A program made the translations under genes and the position numbers. Below, one piece after another: positions 45,340 through 56,025 of a DNA stretch of 64,000 bases. Source of the stretch: Nemophila menziesii (Eukaryota > Streptophyta > Magnoliopsida > Boraginales > Hydrophyllaceae); the NCBI GenBank assembly GCA_029959085.1, contig JARWIR010000001.1, forward strand, positions 69,812,899 through 69,876,898. Direction: 5' to 3'. The notes below the pieces were generated by a model that had not been told where the DNA came from, searched no databases, and was given only the letters and a program-made list of their open reading frames with translations. How positions within the stretch are numbered: the stretch's first letter is position 1; every line of letters begins with the position of its first letter.

Positions 45340-45743
45340 CTTCAATTAACCCCCAACTCAAAGCTTTAACAACCCTTGAAATTTGAACTTGTGAATTTTT
45401 GATTGAACAAGCTTGATTTTGCTTAGGAAAGATGAATTGACGATGAATCTCTATGTGGGTGAGGTAGATTCTTGATGGATTGGCTTGGATTTAAGAAATT
45501 GTAGGATGAACTTTGAAAATTTTGAGCTCTTGATTCTTCAATTGGATGTGTTTGGTGGGAATTGGGTGCTTGAATTTATCTTGCAATGAGGTGGAGAGAA
45601 GATTTGATGTGTTTTTCTTGATGATTGGGTAGTGTTTTGATGATTGGTGAAGGCTTTTATGAGCTTCAATGGAGTTGGGAGAGTTTTGGAGAAGAGAAAG
45701 AGGCTTGAGGTTTAGTAAATTCGGAATTATAAGCTCTATACGT

Positions 45744-45751
45744 CTTTTATA
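45744..45751 (-). promoter_or_regulatory. TATA-like box before the second ORF of the outer element
   Basis: Sense GCTTATAAAAGAC lies about 410 bases before the ATG of the second ORF, between the GC-rich repeats and an A/C-rich, G-poor leader. This could be an internal promoter. The position mirrors the TATATATA box of the nested element. Confidence 0.4.
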
Positions 45752-45779
45752 AGCTCCAATCCGCAACTTTCTCTCTCTA

Positions 45780-46050
45780 TCGGCGCGGCACGGTATACCG
45801 GGCATATCCTCCGGTATACCAGAACATCTGATGCTCCAAATTTTTTCGTCTCGTCAATAAACACGCGCTAGCAACCCGTGACACGGGTTTTTGGACCTGC
45901 GGTATACCGAGCATGTGGTCCGGTATACTGGACCCATCGAATAATTTTTTTTTTCTTCTCGGTATAAAACCTGAGCTACCTACCCGTGGCACAGGTTTTT
46001 GTCCTCTCCAGTATACCGGGGCTGAGGTCCGGTATACCGCTCCGATGGTC
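45780..46050 (-). repeat. GC-rich tandem repeats of the outer element
   Basis: Two to three diverged units of roughly 120 bp. Each has a CCGGTATACCGNNCATG-like palindrome and an ACCCGTGNCACGGGTTTTTG segment. They lie between the integrase tail and the second ORF. Confidence 0.75.
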
Positions 46051-46275
46051 AGAATTTTCCGAAATTTTTTTATTTCTCCTCCCGAACTCGATTTCTCCAA
46101 TACCTAAGCATCAAAAACACTAATACCTTTCTCAAATATGCAATATCAACTAAAAACAACTAAACTAAACATTAACTAAAAATGTAAAAGACATAAAAAC
46201 TTAAAAAAAACTACGGGTTGTCTTCCGTACAACACTTTTGTTTAACGTCTTTCAAAGTTAGACGTGTTACCTCTA

Positions 46276-47519
46276 TCAAGATTTGCGAATATAGCCTCCC
46301 CAACAACGAGTTAGGCTATGAACGTCGACTAATCTGCGCTTGATCCCAGTTTTGGGTCGAATTTCTATCACCTTGGCTGAAACAACCTTAGTGACAATGA
46401 ATGGTCCCATCCACGAGTCTTTGAAACTACGTGGCCTATTCTCGCGTTTGTGAGATTTCCATAGAACTTCATGGACAACCCCAAACTCAATGTTTGGCTC
46501 ATTATCCACAGGCTTTAAGCGGATCTTCTCAGGAGGGACTTTGTGATGTGAAAGGCTGTGGATGACAGGAACGGTGGGACCTAACTTCCTTGGTTTCTTA
46601 CCCAAGACATAGAAGGTCTCAGATACATTCTTTGCATGAAGGGTGATGGTCCCTTCTTGGAAGTTGATGACACTTTGACTTGTGGCCATGAAAGGCCGTC
46701 CAAGTATGATTGGAACCTGCTTATCTGCATCAAACTCAAGAATAACAAAGTCAATAGGGATGGCGATATTACCTGCACGGACTAACACGTCCTCCACTGT
46801 TCCCCATGTCCTCTTAACTGAGTTATCAGTGAACTGCAACTTCACTGGAGTTTTCTCTGATTTCTGAAGTCCAAGTCTCTCGAACACGGACTTAGGCATT
46901 AGATTCACACCAGAACCCACATCATACATAGCTTTCACTTTGAGCATACCATTAATTTGAATAGGAAGGTTGAAACTTCCTGGATCTGTAAGCTTTGTTG
47001 GTAGCTCTCGTTCACTTCTTCTTGAGACTCTCAAATTCTCTCTTGGGATCTCTACACTCGCTTCTTTCTCAGGACTAACTTGCGTAAAAACTTGTCGCGG
47101 TGTAAGTCCTTTCTTTGCAATCTCAAGCATTTAGGCGTTGATATTTTCAGGTGTATACGCCTCTACAAATGTCTTGAGTACAGTGTCATCCTTAGGATTT
47201 GTATCAGGAATAGTTGATGACACTGGTTGCACAATAGGTGGCGATTCCACCTTCTCTTCTTCTTTCTCTTCCTGCACAGCAGGTGCAACTTCATCTTCAA
47301 CTTTTGAATTTAGCTCAGCTTGATAATCCATAACCGATCGTATTTCCTCTTGCATCTTCTTCAGAAGTTGTATAAACTCGGCTTTTTCTTGATCGTCCTC
47401 CACATAAACCTCAGAACAGTCAGATTCCACGGGGCTAGACTTGGTTGGTTCTTCTTCGGTACTCGGAACTTCCACGGCACTAACGGCAGCATGCGGTACT
47501 TCCTCCTTTTCTTCTTCAA
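46276..47519 (-). pseudogene. Gag tail, protease and in-frame integrase tail of the outer element
   Basis: This is the same frame as gag, resumed after the TAA at 47521-47523 and broken once more by a TAA at 47131-47133. An acidic, Glu-rich linker (47519-47134) leads to an Athila-type aspartic protease. The active-site region reads AMYDVGSGVNLMPKSVFERL (the family has D-x-G-A/S), and the flap-to-end segment reads VPIILGRPFMATSQSVINFQ. After about 120 further codons the frame passes without a break into an integrase C-terminal segment (SWMGPFIVTKV to VDVHSLTRCWGGY). Everything from reverse transcriptase to the integrase core is missing. An in-frame deletion is the simplest reading. Confidence 0.82.
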
Positions 47520-47520
47520 T

Positions 47521-49012
47521 TTAAAGGCAAATAGCCTTACAAGCTTCGAACCCAACATTGTTATCACCTCCTTCGATTGCCTTCACTTCTTTCTGTTCCA
47601 TTAAATTTGTTAGAACTTTGTTTAATTGTTCTACTTGAGTACCTAAAATCTGAAGTGCGGCATCTTGTCCTCGGACTTTCTCTTCCAGAGCGTTCATATT
47701 AGTGGTCAAACGGTTCAAGATTTGTATTATTTGTTGATTATCCATAGATCCTTCTTGAGGATACTGAGGTAAAGCTTTCCGATCTAACGCATCGGTATAG
47801 GCATCTTGAACAGGTTGTTGAGGGGGAGCAGGTCTATTTTGATGTTGATTCTGGTACTGACCTCTCGGTTGGAAAGAGTTGTTTTGTGGTCGCGGTTGAT
47901 AATGACCAGGATTAGCGGCCCCTTGTGGATTTGAATACTGCATACCCGGATTGTTTCGGTTACCCCATTGATAACCTCCTCGGTTGGATATGAAGTAAAC
48001 AGATTGTGGATTTGATTCGCACTCTTCCCATGTATGATTGTTAACCCCACATTGTTGACAACCTTGTGCTTCTTTTACTATGTTTGCTGCAGCTAAATTC
48101 TTTTGCATCTCTAACTTCAGCTCTTTGATTTGATTTTCTAATGCGGATATTTGAGCTGAGTTTGCTGTTTCTGCATCTAAACGAAGCGTTCCTCGGGTCT
48201 TTGCTACAGGATCTCGCGTTGAAGGCCAACTCCTTTCTTGTTCAGTAATATTTTCCAAGACATCAGAAGCTTCATTATGATTCATGGACACAAAATTACC
48301 CTTTCCAATGTTATCCACCTTCTCTCTACCTTTATCATTAAGACCTTCATAAAATATAGCAAGTTGTAGAGCAGGGGTATAACCATGGAGTGGACATCTA
48401 GCTAATTTACGTTGAAACCTTGTCCATGATTCTCCTACTGTTTTTCCATCTTCTTGACAAAATCTTGCAAGCTCGGTTTGATCTTTGAGTCTCATGCTCT
48501 TCGGATAAAAACGGTTAAAGAACGCGGCTTGAAGTTCTGTCCAAGAATTAATTGTTCCAGGTGGTTGTCTTTCTAGCCAATCGCTAGCTCTACCGGTCAA
48601 GAAGAACGAAAACATATGACAATACAGTTGCTCGCGTGTAACACCAGGAGTAATATAGGCATCACAAATCTGCATGAACTTCTGAATCGATCTTACCGGA
48701 TCTTGAATTGCTGTACCACTGTAGAGTCCAAAACTTTGAAATTGACTAAGCTTACCCGAATCGGGTCTAAATTTGATATTCTGGATCTCTGGAGGACGGT
48801 ACCCGATTGGTTGAACATGGAACGGTACATGAAGACCAGGGAGGTCTTGCTGTACTCGATTCTGTTGATCAACGTTATTCTGCCCATTACCTCCTCCTAA
48901 AGGATGTTGTTGTTGTCCTTGTATCCCAGGTGGATCCTGCTATGGTCTACCAGGTGGAATTAATTGGGGTCCTCCAGGTGGGACTCCAAGTGGTGGATTT
49001 AGTTGGACTGCC
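47521..49012 (-). pseudogene. gag of the outer element
   Basis: A plausible start is the ATG near 49012 (MAVQLNPPLGVPPGG); a TAG interrupts the Pro/Gly/Gln-rich leader near 48943. The capsid part holds IQKFMQICDAYITPGVTREQ, FSFFLTGRASDWLERQPPG, FFNRFYPKSMRLKDQTE and LAIFYEGLNDKGREKVD, the Retrotrans_gag pattern of Athila/Tat elements. A zinc knuckle follows (CQQCGVNNHTWEEC, C-x2-C-x4-H-x4-C), then a Gln/Asn-rich stretch and a coiled coil. The frame ends at the TAA at 47521 and continues in frame into the protease region. Apart from two stops it is well preserved. Confidence 0.85.
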
Positions 49013-49237
49013 ATTGCTCTTCTTAAGGCTCTTTCCTCACGAACTCGTTTGTTGTAAGGTCTGAAGCTCCTCTCAGGCTCCGATAATGGAGGCCAAGAAT
49101 TAAACACTGTGAAACCTGAAAAAGACTAAAGCAAACCACAAGCGTAAATCCGGAAAAAAAAACTAAATACTGAAAAATAAAAACTAATTAAAAACTACTA
49201 CTCGAAATAGATAACCCACACGCTAACGAGACACTAG

Positions 49238-49255
49238 TCCCCGGCAGCGGCGCCA
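49238..49255 (-). other. Primer binding site of the outer element
   Basis: Sense TGGCGCCGCTGCCGGGGA, six bases inside the 5' LTR end. It resembles the aspartate-tRNA-type primer site known from Athila-like elements. Confidence 0.75.
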
Positions 49256-49261
49256 AAAACT

Positions 49262-49360
49262 TGGTGTCGCCTAGGGTGTGATAAAAATAAGATAAATTAA
49301 AGTCTAGAAAACTACGCACTCTCACCCTAGACAGGCACAGTACTGCAAGAATTACAGGAC
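49262..49360 (-). repeat. 5' LTR of the outer element, first piece
   Basis: This 99-bp U5 end of the outer 5' LTR is cut at the AGGAC target duplication by the nested element. The LTR resumes at 57553. Confidence 0.9.
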
Positions 49361-50846
49361 TGATGTCTCCTCATTTGTGATAGTAAAATATACTTCTGAG
49401 ACATCATTTTAGGCTTATTTATTAGTTTATAGGTTGATTTTAGCTTAGTTTAGTGCACTTTCCTATTTTGGGTCTAGATTTAGTAGCATAATATTTTTAG
49501 AGCATATTGGGTTTAATTGTTTATTTAGTGTGAAGCTTTAAAGATAATTATGGAGATTAATTAGAGTCCAAGTCAAAGACAACAACTTATGGAAAGAGAT
49601 ATGCATGGAAATTGGAGATAAGGAAACAAAGGCTAAAAAGATGGAAAAGGAAAAGCTGCCTAAATCTGGGATTCTGCATACACGTCTAAAGATGTGCATT
49701 TTTACCTAAGAAATAGGCCGATTTTGGTAATTTCCTTCTTTAGGGTCAAGATAATTCTGTTGCGATTCTTTTGGTATCTTATGGAGCTCAATCCGACCAA
49801 TAACGAAGAAGATACACTCAAACCGATCCAGCAGTGTTTATCTTTATTTCCTTACGAATTTGAGTTGGGCTAGGAGTCTATTACTTAACTTATCTCTAAA
49901 GAAACGAATTAGGTCAACATATACACTATAAATACAGCCTCTTAACACTCTTAAATCATCCTTGGTGAAACCTTAAACCAAGAGGAAGCTTAGAACACAA
50001 GAGAGAAGTCTGGAAGGAGCTGTCATCAACAATGTCTTCTTCTACCTTTAGATTTGTAATTTCTTTCTTTTCTTGCATGAACTAAATTTCTTTAGCTTGA
50101 GTTTTAGCATTAATGTATGAACCCTACTTTTGATTGACATCTATCTAATTTGGGAATTTAATGTTTTAAATAGAATTATAGTTTTTATTCTCTGTTTATG
50201 TGTTTGGATTTATATTCTGTGTTCTTGTGGACTGCAGCCATTAGAATTACCATCTAGTAATTAGGTCACCATTGACAACGGTGTTTGATTGCATGTTTAG
50301 CACATAACGTCTAGTATTAGGTCTGATCTGACAACCCAACCTAGCTAGATAATCACTATGGTTTAGTTCTTGTGACTATTTACCAATTACAGGAAAAGTT
50401 TGCTTAGGAAGCCTTATTGACACAGGTAAATCCTATTTTAAACTACCGATAGCGAATTGGGACCGATTAGGGAAATACTACATAATTCACCCTTACATGT
50501 TTAGAACGGCAAAACTAGTGGGGATTACATGCTAATAACTTAAGCTATATTCTCATATCACTTATCTTTCATATTTATTTTCTGTCTTTTAATTCTTAGT
50601 TTAAGTTAGTTAATTATTTTCTAAAATCCATCTTTATTTGTCTTTACTTTTATTTGCGTTTAGTTGTTATAGCTTTAATTATTTACACTTGATATTTGCA
50701 TAAGATTCTTCTAACCTTCGTAGTCTCTGCGGAACGAATGTCAATCTAAAACTTGCATACGATCTGTATACTTGCAGAACCGTGTAGTACTAGGGTGTTT
50801 TCGCACTTTATTTATATCTTATTTTATCACACCCTAGGCCCCACCA
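49361..50846 (+). repeat. 5' LTR of the nested element
   Basis: 1486 bp, from TGATGTCTCCTCATTTGTGA to AGGCCCCACCA. A TATA box (TATAAATA) at 49927-49934 precedes the likely RNA start near 49955-49965. Confidence 0.95.
49927..49934 (+). promoter_or_regulatory. LTR TATA box of the nested element
   Basis: ACACTATAAATACAGCCTC within the LTR fits a plant RNA polymerase II TATA box. The same box occurs in the 3' LTR near 56628 and in variant form in the other LTR copies. Confidence 0.65.
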
Positions 50847-50852
50847 AGTTTT

Positions 50853-50870
50853 TGGTGCCGCTGCCGGGGA
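50853..50870 (+). other. Primer binding site of the nested element
   Basis: TGGTGCCGCTGCCGGGGA, six bases after the 5' LTR. It differs from the outer element site at one position (T for C). Confidence 0.75.
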
Positions 50871-50971
50871 CTACATCGTTAGTCCTTGTGCATATATCTC
50901 GTGCTTTTATTTTTAGTTAGTTCTACTTTACGCTTTTGTTTTTAGTTTTTATTTTTCAGAGTTAGTTACAG

Positions 50972-52780
50972 ATGGAGAACCCAATGAGGCTTGAGCTACC
51001 CATCGAGTTCAGAGTGGAGCCACGTGGAATTCGAGCTCCAGAAATCCAAGCCGCGAAATTTAAACCTGATCCAGGGATGCTAACTCAATTTGCATCTCAT
51101 GGGTTATTCAACGGAGTTGCACATCAAGATCCGATCCAATATATTCAGAAATTCATGCAGATCTGTGATGCTTATATCGTAAGAGGAGTTACTAGGGAGT
51201 AAGTATATTACCTGATGTTCCAGTTCTTCTTGACCGGATGTGCAAGCGATTGGTATGATACCCAATACCCTCATGTTATTCCAGATTGGGACAAGCTCCA
51301 AGCAAGATTCCTAGACCGTTTCTATCCGGTTAGTAGACGTTTAAAAGATATGTTGGAGTTTGAACAATTTATACAGAAAGAGGAAGAGAGTTTGGGTGAA
51401 GCATGGTTACGATTTACAGAGAAGAAGGCGAGATGTCCCTATCATAGATCCTCGCCGGAATATTATTTAACCTTGTTTTATGGAGGCCTTAATGATAAAT
51501 CAAGAGAGAAAGCAGATTCGTTAGGAAACGCAGGTTTTGTGTTGCTAGATCCTGAAGAAGCTGAGTTGGGGATGGAAAGAATTCTTGAGAACGAGAGAAG
51601 TTGGCCAAAGAGAGCAGAAAAAGAAAATAATTCAGAATCTCTGAAGCTTAAAGAATTGGCTAAACAACTCGAAGAACTACAAGAACAAGCACGAACGATT
51701 GCTCAGGTGAACACGGTACGCACAATTCCTTCGTGTCCTGGTTGTGGATCAAGAAATCACGTGTGGGAAGGGTGTATGAATAATCCAGCAGTAGCTTCCA
51801 TTCAATATCCTCAAGATAAATATTACTCTAATGGTTATGCTTGTCCTCAAGAAAGCTACACTAATTATCAACAACCCCCACAACAGAAGAGTTGGGTCAG
51901 AAAGCAAGAAACTTATCAACAACCCCAACTTCAATCTTTTAATCCACCACAACCTATTCAGAAAAAGGCACCCATTGTTAAAGCTTTTCAAGAACCAAAG
52001 AAAGATGCACCTAAACAATCGATGCAATTGGCAAAACAAGAACAACTCCAGAGCTTAAGTTCGAGTATGGCTAAATTAATGCAAACAGTTGAGAAGAAAA
52101 TGAATCATAGCCAACAGAAAGTTCGAACCCAGGAGAAGATTATCAAGCAACTAGAGAATACTATATCACAGATGGCGAGTACATTACAAAATCGGCCAAA
52201 AGGGCAACTCCCAAGTGATACTATTGCTCCTAGAGATGATTCTTGCCATGCAGCTGAATTGCGAAGTGGAAAACAATTACCTCCACCAAGACCAGAACCA
52301 AGACAAGAACCAATCCCTATTCCAGAACAGAGGGGGGAAGAAACAATCAAAGATACAGTTGAGGAGGTAGTTAACCCAAAGAGTGTCCAAGCCGAGACAC
52401 CTGAAAAGACAAGAAAACCAGTGGAACTCAATACATGCCCTCCACCACCATACCCTTCACGTGTCAGAAAGAAGGACAATGACCTGGAATTCAAGAAGTT
52501 CAATGACATGGTGAGCAAGGTTGAGATTAAAATACCGTTTGTTGAAGTTATCAAAAGAATGCCGAAATATCTAAAATTCATGAAGGACATTCTTTCGAAC
52601 AAACGAAGTATAGAAACCGGGGATATGAGTGGATCACCAGAGGGGTGTTATGCTATCAAGTTACCACCAGAAGAGCCCCTTCCCACGAAATCTTGGATGG
52701 AACCATCCATACTTATGAAGAATCGAGCTGAAAAGTTCGTGGGAATCAAAGGAAAGGGGTGGAAATTTCGTCATTATTAA
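50972..52780 (+). pseudogene. gag of the nested element
   Basis: One frame of 602 codons interrupted by a single TAA at 51200-51202. The outer element has a glutamine codon at that place, so one C-to-T change explains it. The N-terminal part reads PEIQAAKFKPDPGMLTQF and IQKFMQICDAYIVRGVTRE. After the stop come FQFFLTGCASDWYDTQYP, RFLDRFYPVSRRLKDMLEF, LTLFYGGLNDKSREKAD, a zinc knuckle CPGCGSRNHVWEGC, a Gln/Pro-rich stretch and a coiled coil near SSSMAKLMQTVEKKMNHSQQ. The C-terminal LKFMKDILSNKRSIETGD segment normally leads into protease, but the frame ends at 52780 before any active site. Confidence 0.87.
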
Positions 52781-52795
52781 TCAAATTAATTTTAG

Positions 52796-53137
52796 TTGAA
52801 CGAGTTGGAGGAGTTTCGTTATCTTGCCTATGAAAATTCACGCCTCTATAAAGAGAAAACAAAGCGATGGCATGATAAACGGCTCCGTCCAAAGCATTTC
52901 GAGATAGGACAGAAAGTTTTATTATACAACTCTCGATTTTCGAATTACCCAGGAAAGCTTAAATCCCGTTGGGAAGGACCTTACATTGTTACTAAAGTCA
53001 CACCTCATGGAGCGATTGAAATTGAAAATCCAGCCGAGCAACGGACATTCATGGTAAATGGCCAGCGTTTGAAGAGATACCATGACAGTGAGGAGTTTGG
53101 GCGAGAGGAGACAATCCATCTCGTTGAATGCGCTTAG
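52796..53137 (+). pseudogene. Integrase C-terminal tail of the nested element
   Basis: 113 codons, reading LNELEEFRYLAYENSRLYKE, TKRWHDKRLRPKHFEIGQKV and SRWEGPYIVTKVTPHGAIEI to QRLKRYHDSEE. This is the end of an Athila-type integrase, open but with no ATG at its head. It follows the gag stop by 15 bases; the protease, reverse transcriptase, RNase H and integrase core that should lie between are gone. Confidence 0.85.
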
Positions 53138-53359
53138 CCTGAGGTACACGTCTAACTCAAGACATTAAACAAAAGTGCTCTTGGGAGACACCCCTTGTTT
53201 GAATTGCTTTTTAGATTAGTTGTTTTTGCTTTGTAGTGTATAATTTTAAGTTAGTGTATATTTTTAATTGTGTTTACAAGCTAATAGGAGAGAAAGGTAG
53301 TGTGTTGTTGTGCAGGAAACAAGTTTGGGGTCAAAAGGAAAAATCTAGAGGAATTCAAG

Positions 53360-53710
53360 GCCTGGCGCGGAATACTCCCGCAGACTACCCCATGGTCCGC
53401 AGGGATGCACCGTTCCCAGAAAACCCGTACCACGTGTTTTATCCATAAAGAAGAAAAAAATCGACCTGAAGGCGCGGTACACCGCACCCCTGGTCCGCAC
53501 GCCCAAAACGCGTGCCACGGGGTCGGGTACCACGAGTTTTTTGACGGAGTACTCGCGGACTACCCCCTGAACCGCACCCCTGGTCCGCACGCCCAAAACG
53601 CGTGCCACGGGGTGCTAGCTCGGGTATTATCCAGTGGGCAAAAATTTGAAGAACTGATGAGTCCGGTACACCGCGGGTTTGGTCTGGTGCACCGCAGAGA
53701 GGCGGTTTGT
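53360..53710 (+). repeat. GC-rich tandem repeats of the nested element
   Basis: Units of about 90 bp built from CGCGGTACACCGCACCCCTG and CCCAAAACGCGTGCCACGGG motifs. A 43-bp piece at 53481-53523 is repeated exactly at 53571-53613. GC content is far above the surroundings. The location is the same as in element A and the outer element, although the sequences differ. Confidence 0.8.
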
Positions 53711-53792
53711 GAAGGAATTTGTTTCCTAATCAAATTCTTACCTTACAAGATAAACCCTAGCCTCTCCCACACGAATTTTTCAGACCCAAACC

Positions 53793-53802
53793 CTATATAT
53801 AC
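53793..53802 (+). promoter_or_regulatory. TATA-like box before the second ORF of the nested element
   Basis: CCCTATATATACATC stands about 270 bases before the ATG at 54069. It is followed by a G-poor, A/C-rich leader (CACAACAACTCATCAAATCC). This layout looks like a second promoter with an unstructured 5' leader. Confidence 0.45.
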
Positions 53803-54068
53803 ATCTTAAAGCTTGTGCAAACCTTCACAATTAACACAACAACTCATCAAATCCTCTCATCCATCCTCCATAAACACAATTCTTCATCAAATTCATCACA
53901 CTACACCATCAAAACACCATCAAATTCAATAAGCTTTAAAGAGTTCTTCCAAGATCATCAAATAACCTTTCTCTTTCATCAATTCCAAGCAACAACATTA
54001 AGCTACACCAAATTTTCCTTAAACTTTTAATCCATCCTTGGTATAACTTGAGTTGTGGGTAATCAAGC

Positions 54069-54535
54069 ATGACTAACGAATCTGAAGCTATGGAATACAA
54101 GAGAAAGTGCTCAATCCTTGGGAAGAATAAGAAATTGCCTGGAGCCACCATTGAAAACCCATCAATCTTGATGAGGTTCCTGAAGAATCAAAAGAAATGG
54201 CACCAGCACAATCACTACCAAAGAAGAAATTAACTGCTAGAATGTCCATACCATCAAGGAGGCCTTTGAAGAAAATAAAAATCCAAGACCAAGGTTCTTC
54301 TACCTCTTCCTATGAAATTGTTTATGATCTTCCTCCTTGGGCTCTCAAGTTACAGAACGAAGTTGAAAGATTACGAGAAGATAACAAAGATCTTTGGATA
54401 GAAGTCATATAGTTGGAGTCACAAGTAGAAGATTTGACCATGGTAAGGGATGTTGATAATTATACCGATCCCTCAGCTTCGGATGATGAGGATGATATGA
54501 TGGATCTCTATGGCCAGCCAGGTAGGTCATTCTAA
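54069..54535 (+). pseudogene. Second ORF of the nested element
   Basis: It starts MTNESEAMEYKRKCSILGKN, as in the outer element (MTN, lysine-rich). A frameshift lies between about 54155 and 54197 and a TAG at 54410-54412; read through, it ends at 54535. The second half has KKKLTARMSIPSRRPLKKIK, a leucine-heptad segment (LKLQNEVERLREDNKDLW) and an acidic end (SASDDEDDMMDLYG). The large domain seen in the outer element is not present. I do not recognise the protein; basic and coiled-coil parts suggest nucleic acid or protein binding, which is inference. Confidence 0.55.
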
Positions 54536-54613
54536 TTTTTCTTAATAGCTTGTATGCATTAGGTAGTTTAGTTAGTTTTATTTTAAATTTTATTCCATTC
54601 TTGAGTCTTTTTC

Positions 54614-54633
54614 GAGTCGTGGGGACACGACTC
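54614..54633 (+). other. Conserved 3' UTR hairpin, nested element
   Basis: GAGTCGTGGGGACACGACTC: a perfect 8-bp stem with a GGGA loop, followed directly by ACTTTTGAGTTGGGGGTGGGG. It lies about 80 bases after the second ORF. Confidence 0.78.
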
Positions 54634-56025
54634 ACTTTTGAGTTGGGGGTGGGGATTCGTTGTCCTCATCTTCTTTTCGTTTTTGCATAAAATTTAAATT
54701 TTTTAGGTTGAATTAAGGCATAGAATATCTTGAATGTACCTATTTGAGCATTATTTTATTAGGTCAATGATAGTAAGTAGTATGCTTTTGAAAGATGCAA
54801 CAAATTGTTTAACATGCATGTATGAAAACAGGAAATAAAGGATAGAAAAGTTAATGAGCAATGCTAAGAATTCACGTTGAAACTTAGGAATAGTTATTTG
54901 GTGTGTAGAACGCGAGGTTTAAAATTAGTTGAAAACCCACTTGTCTATGAACTAATAATGAAAAAGTAACGAAATCCGGTAGTTAGAAAAATGACTAAGG
55001 CAGTTCTTTCATGATAAAACACTTGAAGCCTTTAGACTTTCTCACCCTTTTGTTTGATAATATTGTTATTTATCCGTCTTATCCCCTATGAGCCTTTCTA
55101 AAGCCTTTATTGAAACACATTATAATCCATACCCTAGTTTTTAGGACTTATCTATATGACCCGCACTCGAATCGCAAAACCTGAGACAAACTCGTTTTAG
55201 AGCTTGAGTTTGGGGTGGTGGGTTTCATACTTAGGGAACTTTGGAATTCGGGAATTATCTTTGTGATTTTATTGATGATGAAATTGTTATTATTGTAACC
55301 CTTTGCCGGGGTAATAGTGAATGAAAAAGAAGCTACGAGCTAATTTTGCCAACAAGGGCATGAAAAGAATATATATATGAAAAAAATATAGTGTGATATC
55401 TCAACATCAAAAAGAGAATCATAGCTATACAAAAGAAAATTGATTTAAAAAGAAAAGAAATATATATTCGGACCGGCAAAGTGGATTTTATATCATCAAA
55501 GGTTTTAATTGGGATTATTGGGGATGCACATTAAAAAGCATCAGTAAATTGGGTTGAGTGAGAACATCTTCGAGTGGAAACTCAAGCTCTAGGGCGATTC
55601 GTGGATGGCTAGTAAGGAGAGAGCCAAAAGCTCACTTTTCATTATCCAAATATACCACACCCGTCCTTAAGCCAAGTTATAGCCAAGACCTTAGGATTTC
55701 TAACTACTAGGCGGAGAAACAATTGAACTATTAGGTAGTAGGTAAGTGGACCATTGGTACTATATTTGGGACCTATGAACAACCTATAGCCATTAACCTG
55801 AACTAAGTCATCATCCTCTCCTTCTGGCATTGCGAAATTAATCTTAACTTGAATTTATGGATTGTTGATTACATGTGTATTAGGCATATTTGTGCATTAT
55901 TTCTTGAGCATTACTACATGAGACTTTTTGGATTTTATGCTCTAGGATCATTCATTATATTCTGTTCTTGTTCTCCTCCGACTTCTTCTTGTTTATTTTG
56001 ACTACCCTACTGTTCTTTACTTTTA
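54634..56025 (+). other. 3' untranslated region of the nested element
   Basis: There is no supported coding sequence. Blocks shared with the outer element and element A include AGAGCTTGAGTTTGGGGTGG, TTCGGACCGGCAAAGTGGAT, AGGGCGATTCGTGGATGGCT and AGGAGAGAGCCAAAAGCTCA. Confidence 0.65.

Noticed and set aside
53300..53809. 169-residue plus-strand protein in the nested element
   Set aside because: It repeats the peptide of the 90-bp tandem unit and has no start context or family similarity.
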